Shown here: in pieces, positions 7,614 to 16,113 of the stretch
How the letters are laid out: each line of letters begins with the position of its first letter
Numbering within the stretch: the first letter of the stretch is position 1
NCBI GenBank assembly: GCA_963713965.1
Contig: OY970217.1
Span: 2,356,001-2,420,000, forward strand
Direction of reading: 5' to 3'
Source of the DNA: CALAGB01 sp963713965
Lineage (GTDB): Bacteria > Chloroflexota > Chloroflexia > Thermomicrobiales > Thermomicrobiaceae
Length of the DNA: 64,000 nt
Position numbers and translations under genes: made by a program
Notes under the pieces: generated by a model
The model's database searches: none
Told to the model about the DNA's origin: nothing
What the model saw: only the letters and a program-made list of their open reading frames with translations

Positions 7614-9137
7614 TCACGCTAGGCCCGAGAAGAAATCCTTCTTTATCTGGCGGCGTCCGATGCCCAAGTCTCTCAACATCCGTTCGTAGGATCGCACCAT
7701 GTTGGGCGGACCCGATAAATAGAAGATACGTTCGCGAAAGTCGGGAACCGCCTCGGCAATCATGTTGGAGTCAACGCGACCGACATACCCCGCCCAGTTG
7801 CGCGGTGCCGTGTCTGCGTCGGTCAACGTGTAGTAGGTCGGAATTCCCAGCCTGCGGTTGGCATCGTCCAGAACGTCCGCGTAGGCAATCTCCTCCACAC
7901 GACGAACCGCGTAGAAAACGACGACGTCCCGCTGCTGCCGCGTGTCGATCAGGTACTTCAATATGCTGCGGAAGGGCGTGATACCGATCCCTCCAGCGAT
8001 GAAGACCAGCTTACGGCGTGGGTCGGACGGCAAGGTAAAATCACCGGCGATCTGTCCGGCCAGGATCGTCGAGCGCCGGTTGAGTCCCAGCAGCGCCTTC
8101 TTGAAGCTGCTTCCATCCTCATAGAACTTCACTCCGAGGTGCAACACATTCTCCGTCGGTGATGACGCCAGCGTGAAATAGCGTCGATTGCCGCGGCTGT
8201 CGGCGCCCGGATATCCCAAGGTCCACTCCATGTATTGACCCGGCGCGAAGGCCAGACCATCCGGCGCCGCGAAGGAGAAATCGACGGCGTCGGGCGCGAG
8301 CCTGGTCTTGCGCTGCAGCGCCAGCACGTATTTCCGCTTGGGGCTGACCAGATAGGAGAAGACGTTGCCGATCACCAGCGCCAATTCAGGAGTTGAATAG
8401 GTCGAGCCCAAATGCACCTGTGGGATGAAGAGGAGACCCGTGATCAGACCGTAGATCGATTTCAGCAACCTGGTCGGTGGCGCGGTAAGGGGCTCGGTTA
8501 GCATGATCGAAGCGAAAAAGAAGAGAGGAGATTCGGCCAGGAACCGCCGCATCTCAAGTGACATTGGCGTGCCGTGCAACAGGGCGAACAGCCCCTCACC
8601 GATGGTGGCCGCGAGGAGGAAGGTGCCGACCATCGTCTCCTGACGCACTTTACGAACAATCAGGAGTCCGCCGATGAGCACCACCGGCAGCATTCGTGAG
8701 GTGCCGACCCACCAGCTGGCGGGATCCTGCAGCGCGTAGCCGATGATTACGGCCGAGACGGCAGCTGGATTGAAGAGATGCTTGCTGTGGAGCGCCAGAA
8801 TGTACTTGGAGGCCATGGCAAGAATTGCGGCCCAGCCCAGCACGATCAGGTCGCTGGACGTCTTCGGCGGGTCGAAGATGAGCGCCAAAATCAACGCCGT
8901 CAAGATGGCCGATTCGACATTGGTCGGAACGTTGAAGATGGCTCCGAGGATGGTGTTCGACGTCCAACACATCACCACCAGGAAGACGGCCGAAATGAGG
9001 AGGGCGCCGGGCGAGAAGGCGAGGTTGTGGGTAAAGGCGAGGACCACGCCCATGAAGATCTCGACGAAGAGGATGTACACGAGGAGACGGTACATCGTGA
9101 TGTGATCGATCACCGCGTCAATCGGTCGCATCATCAC
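7614..9137 (-). CDS. NqrB/RnfD-like membrane domain fused to ferredoxin reductase-like domain
   Basis: 507 residues in two parts. The N-terminal ~260 residues form about eight membrane helices resembling NqrB/RnfD, with the family motif KHLFNPAA and TEPLTAPP. The SGAT flavinylation motif of NqrB/RnfD is not seen. The C-terminal ~240 residues are a flavodoxin/ferredoxin-NADP reductase-type module: FAD-binding RRYFTLASSP, nucleotide-binding AGGIGITPFRS, and YLSGPPNMV near the end. Such a fusion would pass electrons from cytoplasmic NAD(P)H through the membrane. It overlaps apbE by 4 bp, with an FMN-bind gene upstream, forming a flavin-based electron-transfer operon. Confidence 0.88.
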   Translation of the reverse strand: MMMRPIDAVIDHITMYRLLVYILFVEIFMGVVLAFTHNLAFSPGALLISAVFLVVMCWTSNTILGAIFNVPTNVESAILTALILALIFDPPKTSSDLIVLGWAAILAMASKYILALHSKHLFNPAAVSAVIIGYALQDPASWWVGTSRMLPVVLIGGLLIVRKVRQETMVGTFLLAATIGEGLFALLHGTPMSLEMRRFLAESPLFFFASIMLTEPLTAPPTRLLKSIYGLITGLLFIPQVHLGSTYSTPELALVIGNVFSYLVSPKRKYVLALQRKTRLAPDAVDFSFAAPDGLAFAPGQYMEWTLGYPGADSRGNRRYFTLASSPTENVLHLGVKFYEDGSSFKKALLGLNRRSTILAGQIAGDFTLPSDPRRKLVFIAGGIGITPFRSILKYLIDTRQQRDVVVFYAVRRVEEIAYADVLDDANRRLGIPTYYTLTDADTAPRNWAGYVGRVDSNMIAEAVPDFRERIFYLSGPPNMVRSYERMLRDLGIGRRQIKKDFFSGLA

Positions 9138-9874
9138 TGGGCCACAAACCTCTCGAACCCTGCCGTAAAGGTTGCGTGTCCCTCCGCGTCGATGAGATAG
9201 CCCTCGAAGTCATCCAGTCGTCCGATGAAGATGATGCCCTGACGACCCATGGCGAATGCGGCGGTGGCGAAGCGGTCGGCTTCGTAGACATTCGGGCCGA
9301 CTACGGTCAGGCTGACGACCTCATTCAGCGGCTCACTGGGGCGAAACGGATCATAGATGTGTTGGCCTCGAACGGCTGTCCCCGAGGTCGCCACGCCGCG
9401 GTCGCTGATCGAGAGGACTTTGACAATCTCCTCGCGGCAAAACGGGTTGCGGATGCCGACGCGCCACGGGCGGCCTTCCTTTAGTCCACACGCCTGCACG
9501 TCTCCCCCGGCGTCGATGTGGAAATCGCACCAGCCGGCTCCTTTCAGACGCTCGGCCGCCTGCTGAATGGCCCAGCCCTTGACGATACCGGAGGGGTCGA
9601 TGACGCCGTCTCGAGTCGCGTTGAAGTAGCCGTCGGTCTGAAGGCGCGTCTCTTCACACAGCGCCAGAATCTCGCGCACCGTTGGGCTGCATTCGGCCAG
9701 ATCGATCTGGCCGCAATTGAGCCGGGAGATCTCGCTCGTTTCCTTGTAGGTGCTGAAGGTCTCGTCGATCTCCGCGAAGTAGGCGAAGACGTCGTCGATC
9801 ACCTCGGTGGTGACCGCGACGTCCAGGATTTCGACGGTGATCGGCATCCCCATCAGCAGGCGCGTCTGCTTCAC
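9134..9874 (-). CDS. apbE: FAD:protein FMN transferase
   Basis: 246 residues, somewhat shorter than the usual 300-350 of ApbE. It starts directly at the first core strand (RLLMGMPITVEI) and has no signal peptide, and the upstream gene stops 12 bp away, leaving no room for one. Family motifs are clear: IDETFSTYKETSEISRLN, DPSGIVKGWAI, FHIDAGGDVQACG, and GVATSGTAVRGQHIYDP. ApbE uses FAD and Mg2+ to attach FMN covalently to a Thr or Ser. The obvious substrate is the neighbouring FMN-bind protein, whose VTGAT motif is a flavinylation site. A cytoplasmic transferase facing an extracytoplasmic substrate needs explanation. Confidence 0.9.
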   Translation of the reverse strand: MKQTRLLMGMPITVEILDVAVTTEVIDDVFAYFAEIDETFSTYKETSEISRLNCGQIDLAECSPTVREILALCEETRLQTDGYFNATRDGVIDPSGIVKGWAIQQAAERLKGAGWCDFHIDAGGDVQACGLKEGRPWRVGIRNPFCREEIVKVLSISDRGVATSGTAVRGQHIYDPFRPSEPLNEVVSLTVVGPNVYEADRFATAAFAMGRQGIIFIGRLDDFEGYLIDAEGHATFTAGFERFVAQ

Positions 9875-9886
9875 ACGAAGGCCTTT

Positions 9887-10462
9887 TCAGCCCTGCGCCT
9901 GCGAGAGCGCGTCGGAGAGGGATTGGATGAAGGCTTCGCTCGAGTCGGTTGCGCCGGTGACGATGTCGACCTGCGCGCTCTGTGCCTGGATGGCTTCCTG
10001 GACCAGGACCGGGTCGGCGTACCGATTGATGCGCACTGAGCGGGAGCGATCACTCGGATACTTGAGAAACTGCACCTGCGCGATCCGACCCTGCTCGACG
10101 TTCACCTGCACCTGCACGTAGCCCCATTGCGCATCGGCGGTCCGCCCAGTGTAGGAGCCGTCATTGTAGGTTCCTCCGATCGCACTCGTTGGAGTGGGGC
10201 TCGGAGTCGGGAGCAGGAATCTGGTCGGCGTAGGCGACGGTTCAACGGCGGTGGTCGCCTTTTGGATGCTGGCTGGTGTTGGACTGGGTGTTGCCGTGGG
10301 AGGGGCGCTGGAGGCAACGGCGGTGACGATGGCGGTCGTGGCAACGGCGGCGGTATCGACGGTCGGGATCGGAGCAATCGCCGAGCTCCCGGGTGGCTGG
10401 TGGGTGAGGCTATAGAGGGTGAACGCGCCGATGATCAGGACGGCGACCACGACCTTCTTCAA
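9887..10462 (-). CDS. Membrane-anchored FMN-bind domain protein
   Basis: 191 residues: one N-terminal hydrophobic helix (KVVVAVLIIGAFTLYSL), an 80-residue Thr/Pro/Ala-rich linker, and a C-terminal ~90-residue FMN-bind domain. The domain starts at YNDGSYTGRTADAQWGYVQV and contains DIVTGATDSS, where Thr172 is the expected site of covalent FMN attachment by ApbE. The layout is that of an extracytoplasmic electron carrier on a flexible tether. It is first in the operon with apbE and the membrane oxidoreductase, and would accept electrons from the latter. The terminal acceptor is unknown; no c-type cytochrome is encoded nearby. Confidence 0.88.
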   Translation of the reverse strand: MKKVVVAVLIIGAFTLYSLTHQPPGSSAIAPIPTVDTAAVATTAIVTAVASSAPPTATPSPTPASIQKATTAVEPSPTPTRFLLPTPSPTPTSAIGGTYNDGSYTGRTADAQWGYVQVQVNVEQGRIAQVQFLKYPSDRSRSVRINRYADPVLVQEAIQAQSAQVDIVTGATDSSEAFIQSLSDALSQAQG

Positions 10463-10653
10463 TTCCCGAACCCGTTCTCGCTGATCCCTCAGCGTCGATC
10501 CACGATGTGCACACGCACTACCCTACGACACCAACCTTTGAACAAACTTAGAACGTTGAACCGAATGCGCGTTCTCAATTTGGGGACTCACCGATCAACA
10601 CGGGTGGTACGATGCCGAATACGAGACCCTCAGAAAGTGAAGAGGAGAGGCAA

Positions 10654-11082
10654 GTGGCGGAAACTGGTCACGATACCAACGATCGCGTCGAGCGTCTGGG
10701 TGGCTTCTCCACCGTGCGTGCTGGCGTTGAAACCGACCAATGGAGTGCCGCTCACTATCAGTTGGGCATCTCAGCGAAGACGGTCGGATCGACAGGTCTC
10801 TCGATGAACGTGGCCCGCTTGCCACCGGGAGAGTCGATCGAGCCACACATTCACGACGGCTATGAGGTAGGGCTCTACGTAGTCGAGGGCCATCTCGAGC
10901 ACCGCTTCGGTCCTGGACTGGCGCAATCGTTAGTCAACGGCCCTGGTGATTTCATCTTCGTTGAGCCAGGCGTCCCTCACAGCGCTCACAACCTGTCCGA
11001 CAGCGAGCCGGTGATCGTGATGGTCGCACGCACGACCGCCGATGAGTGGGCACGTGCGATCCCCTACCAGCCGGAGGAGTGA
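10654..11082 (+). CDS. Cupin domain protein
   Basis: 142 residues if translation starts at GTG 10654, which has a strong AGGAGAGG site; an ATG at 10612 would add 14 residues but lacks one. A single cupin barrel is visible: motif 1 PGESIEPHIHDGYEVGLYVVEG (metal-ligand His/His/Glu) and motif 2 GPGDFIFVEPGVPHSAHN (third His). Such small cupins bind a divalent metal and serve as sensors, isomerases or dioxygenases; the substrate cannot be named. It is convergent with the MFS gene and divergent from the flavin electron-transfer operon. Confidence 0.82.
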   Translation: MAETGHDTNDRVERLGGFSTVRAGVETDQWSAAHYQLGISAKTVGSTGLSMNVARLPPGESIEPHIHDGYEVGLYVVEGHLEHRFGPGLAQSLVNGPGDFIFVEPGVPHSAHNLSDSEPVIVMVARTTADEWARAIPYQPEE

Positions 11083-11094
11083 GACCGATCGGCG

Positions 11095-12360
11095 CTAGTC
11101 GTCGTGCCTGATCTCGGCAGCGGTGCTGCCGACTGGGTGCGGAACCACGGCGTCCTGATAGCTCCACAGATTCGGCGCCCAGATGCGCGACGTGGCGACC
11201 ATCGCCAGGCAGGCCAATCCTCCCGCCACCATGGCCCCCGGCGCGCCGATCACACTCGCCGCGAAGCCGGCTTGAAACTCGCCCAGACGTGGACCACCCG
11301 CTGAAAAGACTTCGGCAAGCGCGCCGACCCGTCCCCTCAGCTCATCAGGTGTCGCCAGCTGGCGCACGGTATGGCGCATGGCCATGCTGATGGCGTCCAA
11401 TCCCCCACCCAGGCCGAGGAGTACGAGCGCCAGTCCGATCCAGCTCGAGACGCCGAAGAGCGCGAGCGCGGCCGCGTATCCGGCAATCACGATGGCGACC
11501 ATACGTCCCGGGCGCCGCGGCGCCGGTGCGATGGCCATCATCGTCGCGCCGATGACGGCGCCCGCCGACGGGGCGGCATAGAGGATCCCCAAGCCCGTCG
11601 GCCCAACCGAGAGGACATCCCGCGCGAAGACCGGCAGCAGGCCGGTCGGCGAGATGAAGAGCGTCGCAAGGAAATCGATCACCATCAGCTGCCACAGGAT
11701 GCCGCGCTCCCGCACGAAGGTGAGCCCCAGGAGCAACGCGCGCATCGGGTGCCCCTCTGCTTTCGGAGCGGCGGCGCGTGTCCGCATACCCACCAGCGCC
11801 GCCACGACCGCGAAGAAGGAGGCGGCGTCGATCCAGAAGGCGGCCGACACGCCCAGGAAACCAATGGCGATGCCACCGAGGGCCGGACCCACTACGGCGA
11901 CGGTGTCGGTCGAGAGGACGTTGAGTGTCAGTGCGTTGGCGAGATGCTCTCGTGGAACTAGCTGCGGGATGAACGCCTGGCTGGCCGGACCTTCGAACGA
12001 GGAGGCGGCCGCCGTCAAGACGGCAAAGGCGTCCAGCAACAAAATGCTCGACATGCCCGCGCTGACGGCGATGGCCAGCAGCGCGGAGAGGGCGGCCAGC
12101 ACCCCCTGTGAGATGATCAGCAGTTTGCGGCGGTCACGGCGGTCGGCCAAGGTGCCACCGAAGAGGGAAAGAAGGATGGTCGGAATGGCTCGTGCCAGGC
12201 CGATTCCGCCTAGCTGGGCCGCCGACCCGGTCAGGGAGTAGACCAGCCAGGCGAGCGCCACCGTCTGCACCTGTGTGCCGAGCAACGAAACCGCCTGCCC
12301 AGCCCAGAGCAGGCGAAAATCGCGATGACGCAGCGCCACCAGCGCGGAAGAGCGATTCAT
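11095..12360 (-). CDS. MFS transporter, EntS-like
   Basis: 421 residues from ATG 12360 (MNRSSALVALRHRDFRLLW), which matches where this family begins; an upstream in-frame start at 12465 adds a charged 35-residue tail unlikely to be real. About 12 membrane helices, with the MFS loop motif FGGTLADRRDRRKLL between helices 2 and 3. It resembles the MFS_3 group including EntS, which exports enterobactin, and several macrolide exporters. Small-molecule efflux by proton antiport is likely; the substrate is unknown. The 13-bp gap to the convergent cupin gene leaves little room for separate terminators. Confidence 0.85.
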   Translation of the reverse strand: MNRSSALVALRHRDFRLLWAGQAVSLLGTQVQTVALAWLVYSLTGSAAQLGGIGLARAIPTILLSLFGGTLADRRDRRKLLIISQGVLAALSALLAIAVSAGMSSILLLDAFAVLTAAASSFEGPASQAFIPQLVPREHLANALTLNVLSTDTVAVVGPALGGIAIGFLGVSAAFWIDAASFFAVVAALVGMRTRAAAPKAEGHPMRALLLGLTFVRERGILWQLMVIDFLATLFISPTGLLPVFARDVLSVGPTGLGILYAAPSAGAVIGATMMAIAPAPRRPGRMVAIVIAGYAAALALFGVSSWIGLALVLLGLGGGLDAISMAMRHTVRQLATPDELRGRVGALAEVFSAGGPRLGEFQAGFAASVIGAPGAMVAGGLACLAMVATSRIWAPNLWSYQDAVVPHPVGSTAAEIRHDD

Positions 12361-12584
12361 GAAGGCGTGGAGATCCTGGCCAAGAGCGTTTTTCCGTCCA
12401 GCGTAACTGCGCGTTCCACCAGACGCAGATTGTAGCCGGTTCCGCACGATCCGGCCCGCGCGCAACGAGTTCCAGTGAGCACATTGTCGATTCGGAACGC
12501 TGCGAACGCGCCGGGACGACGGTCAGCCGCAAGCGCCGGTCGTGCCCGGCAGTGCGCGCATCGAGACAGAGGAGTTTTTCGGTG

Positions 12585-12848
12585 CTAGGCGAGCAGCGCG
12601 ACTACGAGTGGACCAGCCATCGCGAGTAAGACGAGTGGGACGAAGCCGATCAGAACGCCGATGAAGCCGACGATCATGCACGCGAGGAAAAGGAAGAGAA
12701 CCTCGTTCGGTGAGAGTGCTGGGGTACGTGCCGCTGCCGCAGGTGCCTCTTCATCGATGGTCGGTTCGATCGGTTCAGGCTGCTGATCCATGATGGCATC
12801 TGTCTCTTTCACTGCGGGCGTCGTCGTCGCACGAGCCGTTGCCGACAC
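12585..12848 (-). CDS. Small membrane protein with Pro/Glu-rich N-terminus
   Basis: 87 residues from a GTG at 12848, or 68 from ATG 12791; neither has a clear ribosome-binding site. A TACAAT hexamer 9-14 bp upstream of the GTG could be a -10 box and would put the transcript start close to it. The N-terminal half is soluble and acidic (QQPEPIEPTIDEEAPA); the C-terminal half is one long hydrophobic hairpin or two short helices (VLFLFLACMIVGFIGVLIGF and VLLAMAGPLVVALLA). Family and function are not recognised. Confidence 0.5.
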   Translation of the reverse strand: MSATARATTTPAVKETDAIMDQQPEPIEPTIDEEAPAAAARTPALSPNEVLFLFLACMIVGFIGVLIGFVPLVLLAMAGPLVVALLA

Positions 12849-13066
12849 ACATCGATTGTACCCTCGTTGACACGACCTGTTCTGGGTGGTCCCATGGAAC
12901 CGTCGGGTGCACGTCTCAGTGGATCTACGACGTCATCAGCATGCGCGTCTGTGGTATCACCATATGAAACGCAGGCCGCGCCCGATTCGGGTAACATCGA
13001 AGCGGGCGTTGCTGCGCGGCGGCTGCATGCCGCCACCCGATGACCGACTTTCTGGGAGCTTCATTC

Positions 13067-15238
13067 ATGCATCCTGGCTCGACCCTGCCACGCCGGTCTC
13101 TTCCGGCGCTCATCCTACTCATGACCAGCATTATTGTCGCTCTCTTCTTCCTTCCCAAGTCGACGAGCGCACATGCGGAGCTCTCACGAAGTGAGCCGGG
13201 ACAAGGTGCCGCGCTGGGGAGCGCACCCTCAAAGCTGGAGCTCTGGTTCACAGAGGGACTGACGCCGTCCGGCTCATCAGCCAAGGTCTATGACGCGCAG
13301 CGGCACGAGGTCGACAAAGGAACCTACACCGTCGATCCGAACGATGCGACGCTCCTCGTCGTTCCGCTCGAGCCGCTTCCGGATGGCACGTATACTGTCG
13401 CCTGGACGTCGATCTCGAGTGACGACGGCCATGTCATCCATGGCACGTTCACCTTCACGGTCGGCGTGTCGCGCCTTCCGGGCGCGGCCGCGTCGAGTAA
13501 CGGGCACCCTTCCGCCGAAGCGGTGGCTTTGCGTTGGCTGGTCTTTCTGGGATTGATGATCCCGGCCGGCTGGTTCCTGCTCGGTCTGCTCGGCGTCGGT
13601 CTGGAGGCAACTCGACGTTGGGCCGTGCTATCCGGAGCGCTGCTGGCTATTCTGGCGGATCTGCTCCTGGTGCCGGTCACTGCCTTCTGGCGCGGGCCCG
13701 GTCTCCCCACGCAATCGCTCGCCGACGCCTACTCGATCATGCCGCAAGCCTGGCTGGCTCGACTGGTGTTGGAGGGCGTGACACTGCTGCTGATCGTGGC
13801 GATCCTGGTCGGCCGTCGCAAGGACGGCTGGATCAGTCTCATTGGGATGCTGCTGAGTGCTGCCGCGCTCTTCGAGCTGGGGATGACGACGCATGCGGCG
13901 GCACGCACGAGTGATCGTTTCGCATCGATTGCCTCCGAGATCGTGCATCTGGAATCGGTCGCCTTCTGGATCGGTGGGCTGGCGTTACTCGCGCTGCTAC
14001 CCAGGTCGGTGCGAGCGGCCCATGCGCTTCAAACGCGTCGCTTCTCCCGGCTGGCGTTTGTTCTGGCGCCTTTAGCGATCGTCTCGGGAATCGTGAACGC
14101 CGGAATCACCTTCCCGTCGTGGTCCAGCCTCTCTCAGAGCAGCTATGGCAAGATCCTGCTGATCAAGATCGTTTTCGTGGTGGGGATCATCGTCTTCGCC
14201 TGGATCAACCGGCAGTCGGTTCACGCCGGGGTGATGCGTGCGCTCCTCTTTGTGCGCGGGCTGCGCATCGAGCTTGCCTTCGGGGCTACCGCCATCCTGA
14301 TGGCCTCGATCCTCTCGCTCTGGACACCGCCACAACCAAAGAAGGTCATACCGTTACGGTTGAGCCAGACGACGACGAACAATCAGGTCGTGCACGTCGT
14401 GATCGATCCGGTCCATGACGGCCCGAACGATGTCGACGCCTGGCTGACCGACGATCAGGATCATCCCGTCCCCGGTGTGATCCAGACCGTGGCGCAGTAC
14501 AGCATGCTCGAACGAGACATCACCATACCCGATCGCCGTATGCAGCTGACATCCTCGGAGCACTATGTCGATCCAAACGTGCCACTGACCGTGCAGGGCT
14601 GGTGGAGTCTCAATCTGATCTTCGTTCAGGGATCGGGGGCGTCGTCGAATGCTCGTTTCTACTTCATGGTCCCCGACCCGCTCCTGGCGGACGGTCTGCA
14701 TCACCGAAAGACTGATCAGGACGCCAAGCAGGTCTTCGATCAGGCTATCGCCACGATCGGGACGCTGACGTCGTTACAGGCAGAGCAGCAGCTTTCGGAC
14801 GGCGTCGGCAATAGCGTGGAGACGACGATGGAGTATGAGGCCCCCAATAAATTTGCCTATCAGACCAGCTCAAAATCCTCGTCGATCGCCATCGGCAATA
14901 CTCAGTGGTTCCAGCAGGACGGCACCGCCTGGACAAGCAATCAGCGGCCACATGCGTTCCAGTTCCCGCACACGTTGACCACCTACTATGACGGCGCGAC
15001 CGAGTTCACCCTGGGGCAGACTGAGACGGTCGACGGCGAGGAGTGCCAGATCATCACCTTCTCAGTTCCAGGGTCGGTGGGTCAAGGTGCCGCCTGGTAC
15101 GCGTGGTGGGTCGGGACGTCGACGCACCTGCTGCGACGCGAGGCCATGGTTGCAGACCACCACTACATGATCAACCACAACGTCGAGTTCAACTCCTCGT
15201 CGATCGCCATCACACCACCCAAGACGGCGACGCCGTAG
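13067..15238 (+). CDS. CopC-CopD copper protein with C-terminal LolA-like domain
   Basis: 723 residues from ATG 13067 (GGGAG 8 nt upstream). A signal peptide cleaves near STSA|HAELSRSEP, leaving the N-terminal His that is a Cu(II) ligand in CopC; the second ligand region is DDGHVIHGTFTF. The CopC domain (residues ~36-135) is followed by a CopD membrane domain of about eight helices (~155-425). A ~290-residue extracytoplasmic part follows: first a YtkA-like beta segment, then a domain resembling LolA/RseB-type lipid-binding folds (FDQAIATIGTLTSLQAEQQL). CopCD handles copper delivery or resistance. CtaG (33.3 kb) and cupredoxins (54 kb) show copper use elsewhere in the window. Confidence 0.85.
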   Translation: MHPGSTLPRRSLPALILLMTSIIVALFFLPKSTSAHAELSRSEPGQGAALGSAPSKLELWFTEGLTPSGSSAKVYDAQRHEVDKGTYTVDPNDATLLVVPLEPLPDGTYTVAWTSISSDDGHVIHGTFTFTVGVSRLPGAAASSNGHPSAEAVALRWLVFLGLMIPAGWFLLGLLGVGLEATRRWAVLSGALLAILADLLLVPVTAFWRGPGLPTQSLADAYSIMPQAWLARLVLEGVTLLLIVAILVGRRKDGWISLIGMLLSAAALFELGMTTHAAARTSDRFASIASEIVHLESVAFWIGGLALLALLPRSVRAAHALQTRRFSRLAFVLAPLAIVSGIVNAGITFPSWSSLSQSSYGKILLIKIVFVVGIIVFAWINRQSVHAGVMRALLFVRGLRIELAFGATAILMASILSLWTPPQPKKVIPLRLSQTTTNNQVVHVVIDPVHDGPNDVDAWLTDDQDHPVPGVIQTVAQYSMLERDITIPDRRMQLTSSEHYVDPNVPLTVQGWWSLNLIFVQGSGASSNARFYFMVPDPLLADGLHHRKTDQDAKQVFDQAIATIGTLTSLQAEQQLSDGVGNSVETTMEYEAPNKFAYQTSSKSSSIAIGNTQWFQQDGTAWTSNQRPHAFQFPHTLTTYYDGATEFTLGQTETVDGEECQIITFSVPGSVGQGAAWYAWWVGTSTHLLRREAMVADHHYMINHNVEFNSSSIAITPPKTATP

Positions 15239-15274
15239 CGCCAACATATCGCACTCCCCCGGAAGGCGAGACCG

Positions 15275-15994
15275 TTGAGCGAGTATCAATACTGCGAATT
15301 CCAGGCGGTCGACCGCCCGCTCACGGCGAAAGAGATGAGTGAGCTGCGTGCCATCTCCACCCGCGCTGACATCACTCCCACCCGTTTCCAGAACTACTAC
15401 ACCTATGGAGATTTCAAAGGCGACCCGCAAAAGCTGATGGAACGCTACTTCGATGCGTTCGTCTACGTGGCGAACTGGGGGGCAACTGGTTCATGCTGCG
15501 CCTTCCGCAACGCGCCCTCGAGCTGCACGTGGCCAATCAGTATGCGGCCCATGGCAGTCCCGCGGTTCAGACAGGTCCATCCGCAGCCGATCTGAAACAT
15601 TGGGTCCGATCACTCTCGATGGATGAGAAGGATGACGTGCTGACTCCGGCTCGTGCAGGGCGACCATCGTCATCTTCACTCCGAGATGGCACGCCGCTTC
15701 CGCGAGGCGACCAAGCGGACAACAATGAATCCCGGAGAGCGGACCGTTGCAGAGTTGCTGGCGAAGGCGGAAGCGCGATCCGAGGTACGGCGCCAACAAG
15801 AGCGCGAACGGCAGGAGGCGGAGCGCATTCGCCGGGAGCAAGAAGCGGCGGCTGCTCGGACGAGATACCTCGACAGACTCTCCGGGCGAGAGCCTGCGTT
15901 CCGGCAGCAGGTTGAGGCACTCATCGAGACGAAGCAGCCACTTAAGTACGATCAAGCGGTGAGGCTTTTGAGCGACCGGGATTGGACGTCATGA
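15275..15994 (+). pseudogene. Frameshifted hypothetical gene
   Basis: Three pieces of what looks like one gene lie in successive frames. Piece 1 starts at TTG 15275 (LSEYQYCEFQAVDRPLTAKE) and breaks near 15480. Piece 2 continues there in another frame (GNWFMLRLPQRALELHV). Piece 3, from about 15650 (QGDHRHLHSEMARRF), runs to 15994 with a coiled, Arg/Glu-rich segment (ARSEVRRQQERERQEAERI) and the ending YDQAVRLLSDRD. The first break falls in a run of six G (15477-15482) where one extra G would restore W-G-G-N-W-F. From memory of this family a middle segment before piece 3 also seems missing. Sequencing error could explain the first break, not all of it. Confidence 0.65.
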
Positions 15995-16000
15995 ATGCCG

Positions 16001-16032
16001 CCCCTACGAACGTGGGTCAGACTCCGTAGGGG
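16001..16032. repeat. Short hairpin with CCCCTACG / CGTAGGGG ends
   Basis: An 8-bp inverted repeat (16001-16008 and 16025-16032) right after the pseudogene and before the convergent phosphodiesterase gene. Its GTAGGGG terminus resembles the ends of the 92-bp palindromic element at 29664-29755, so it may be a fragment of such an element. There is no T-tract. Confidence 0.45.
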
Positions 16033-16113
16033 AGACACTTATGGCGACCGCGGGCCAGCGCACCCGTCTTCCATCTGGGAATCGAAATCGATCGTCAATC
16101 GCCAAAATTACGT

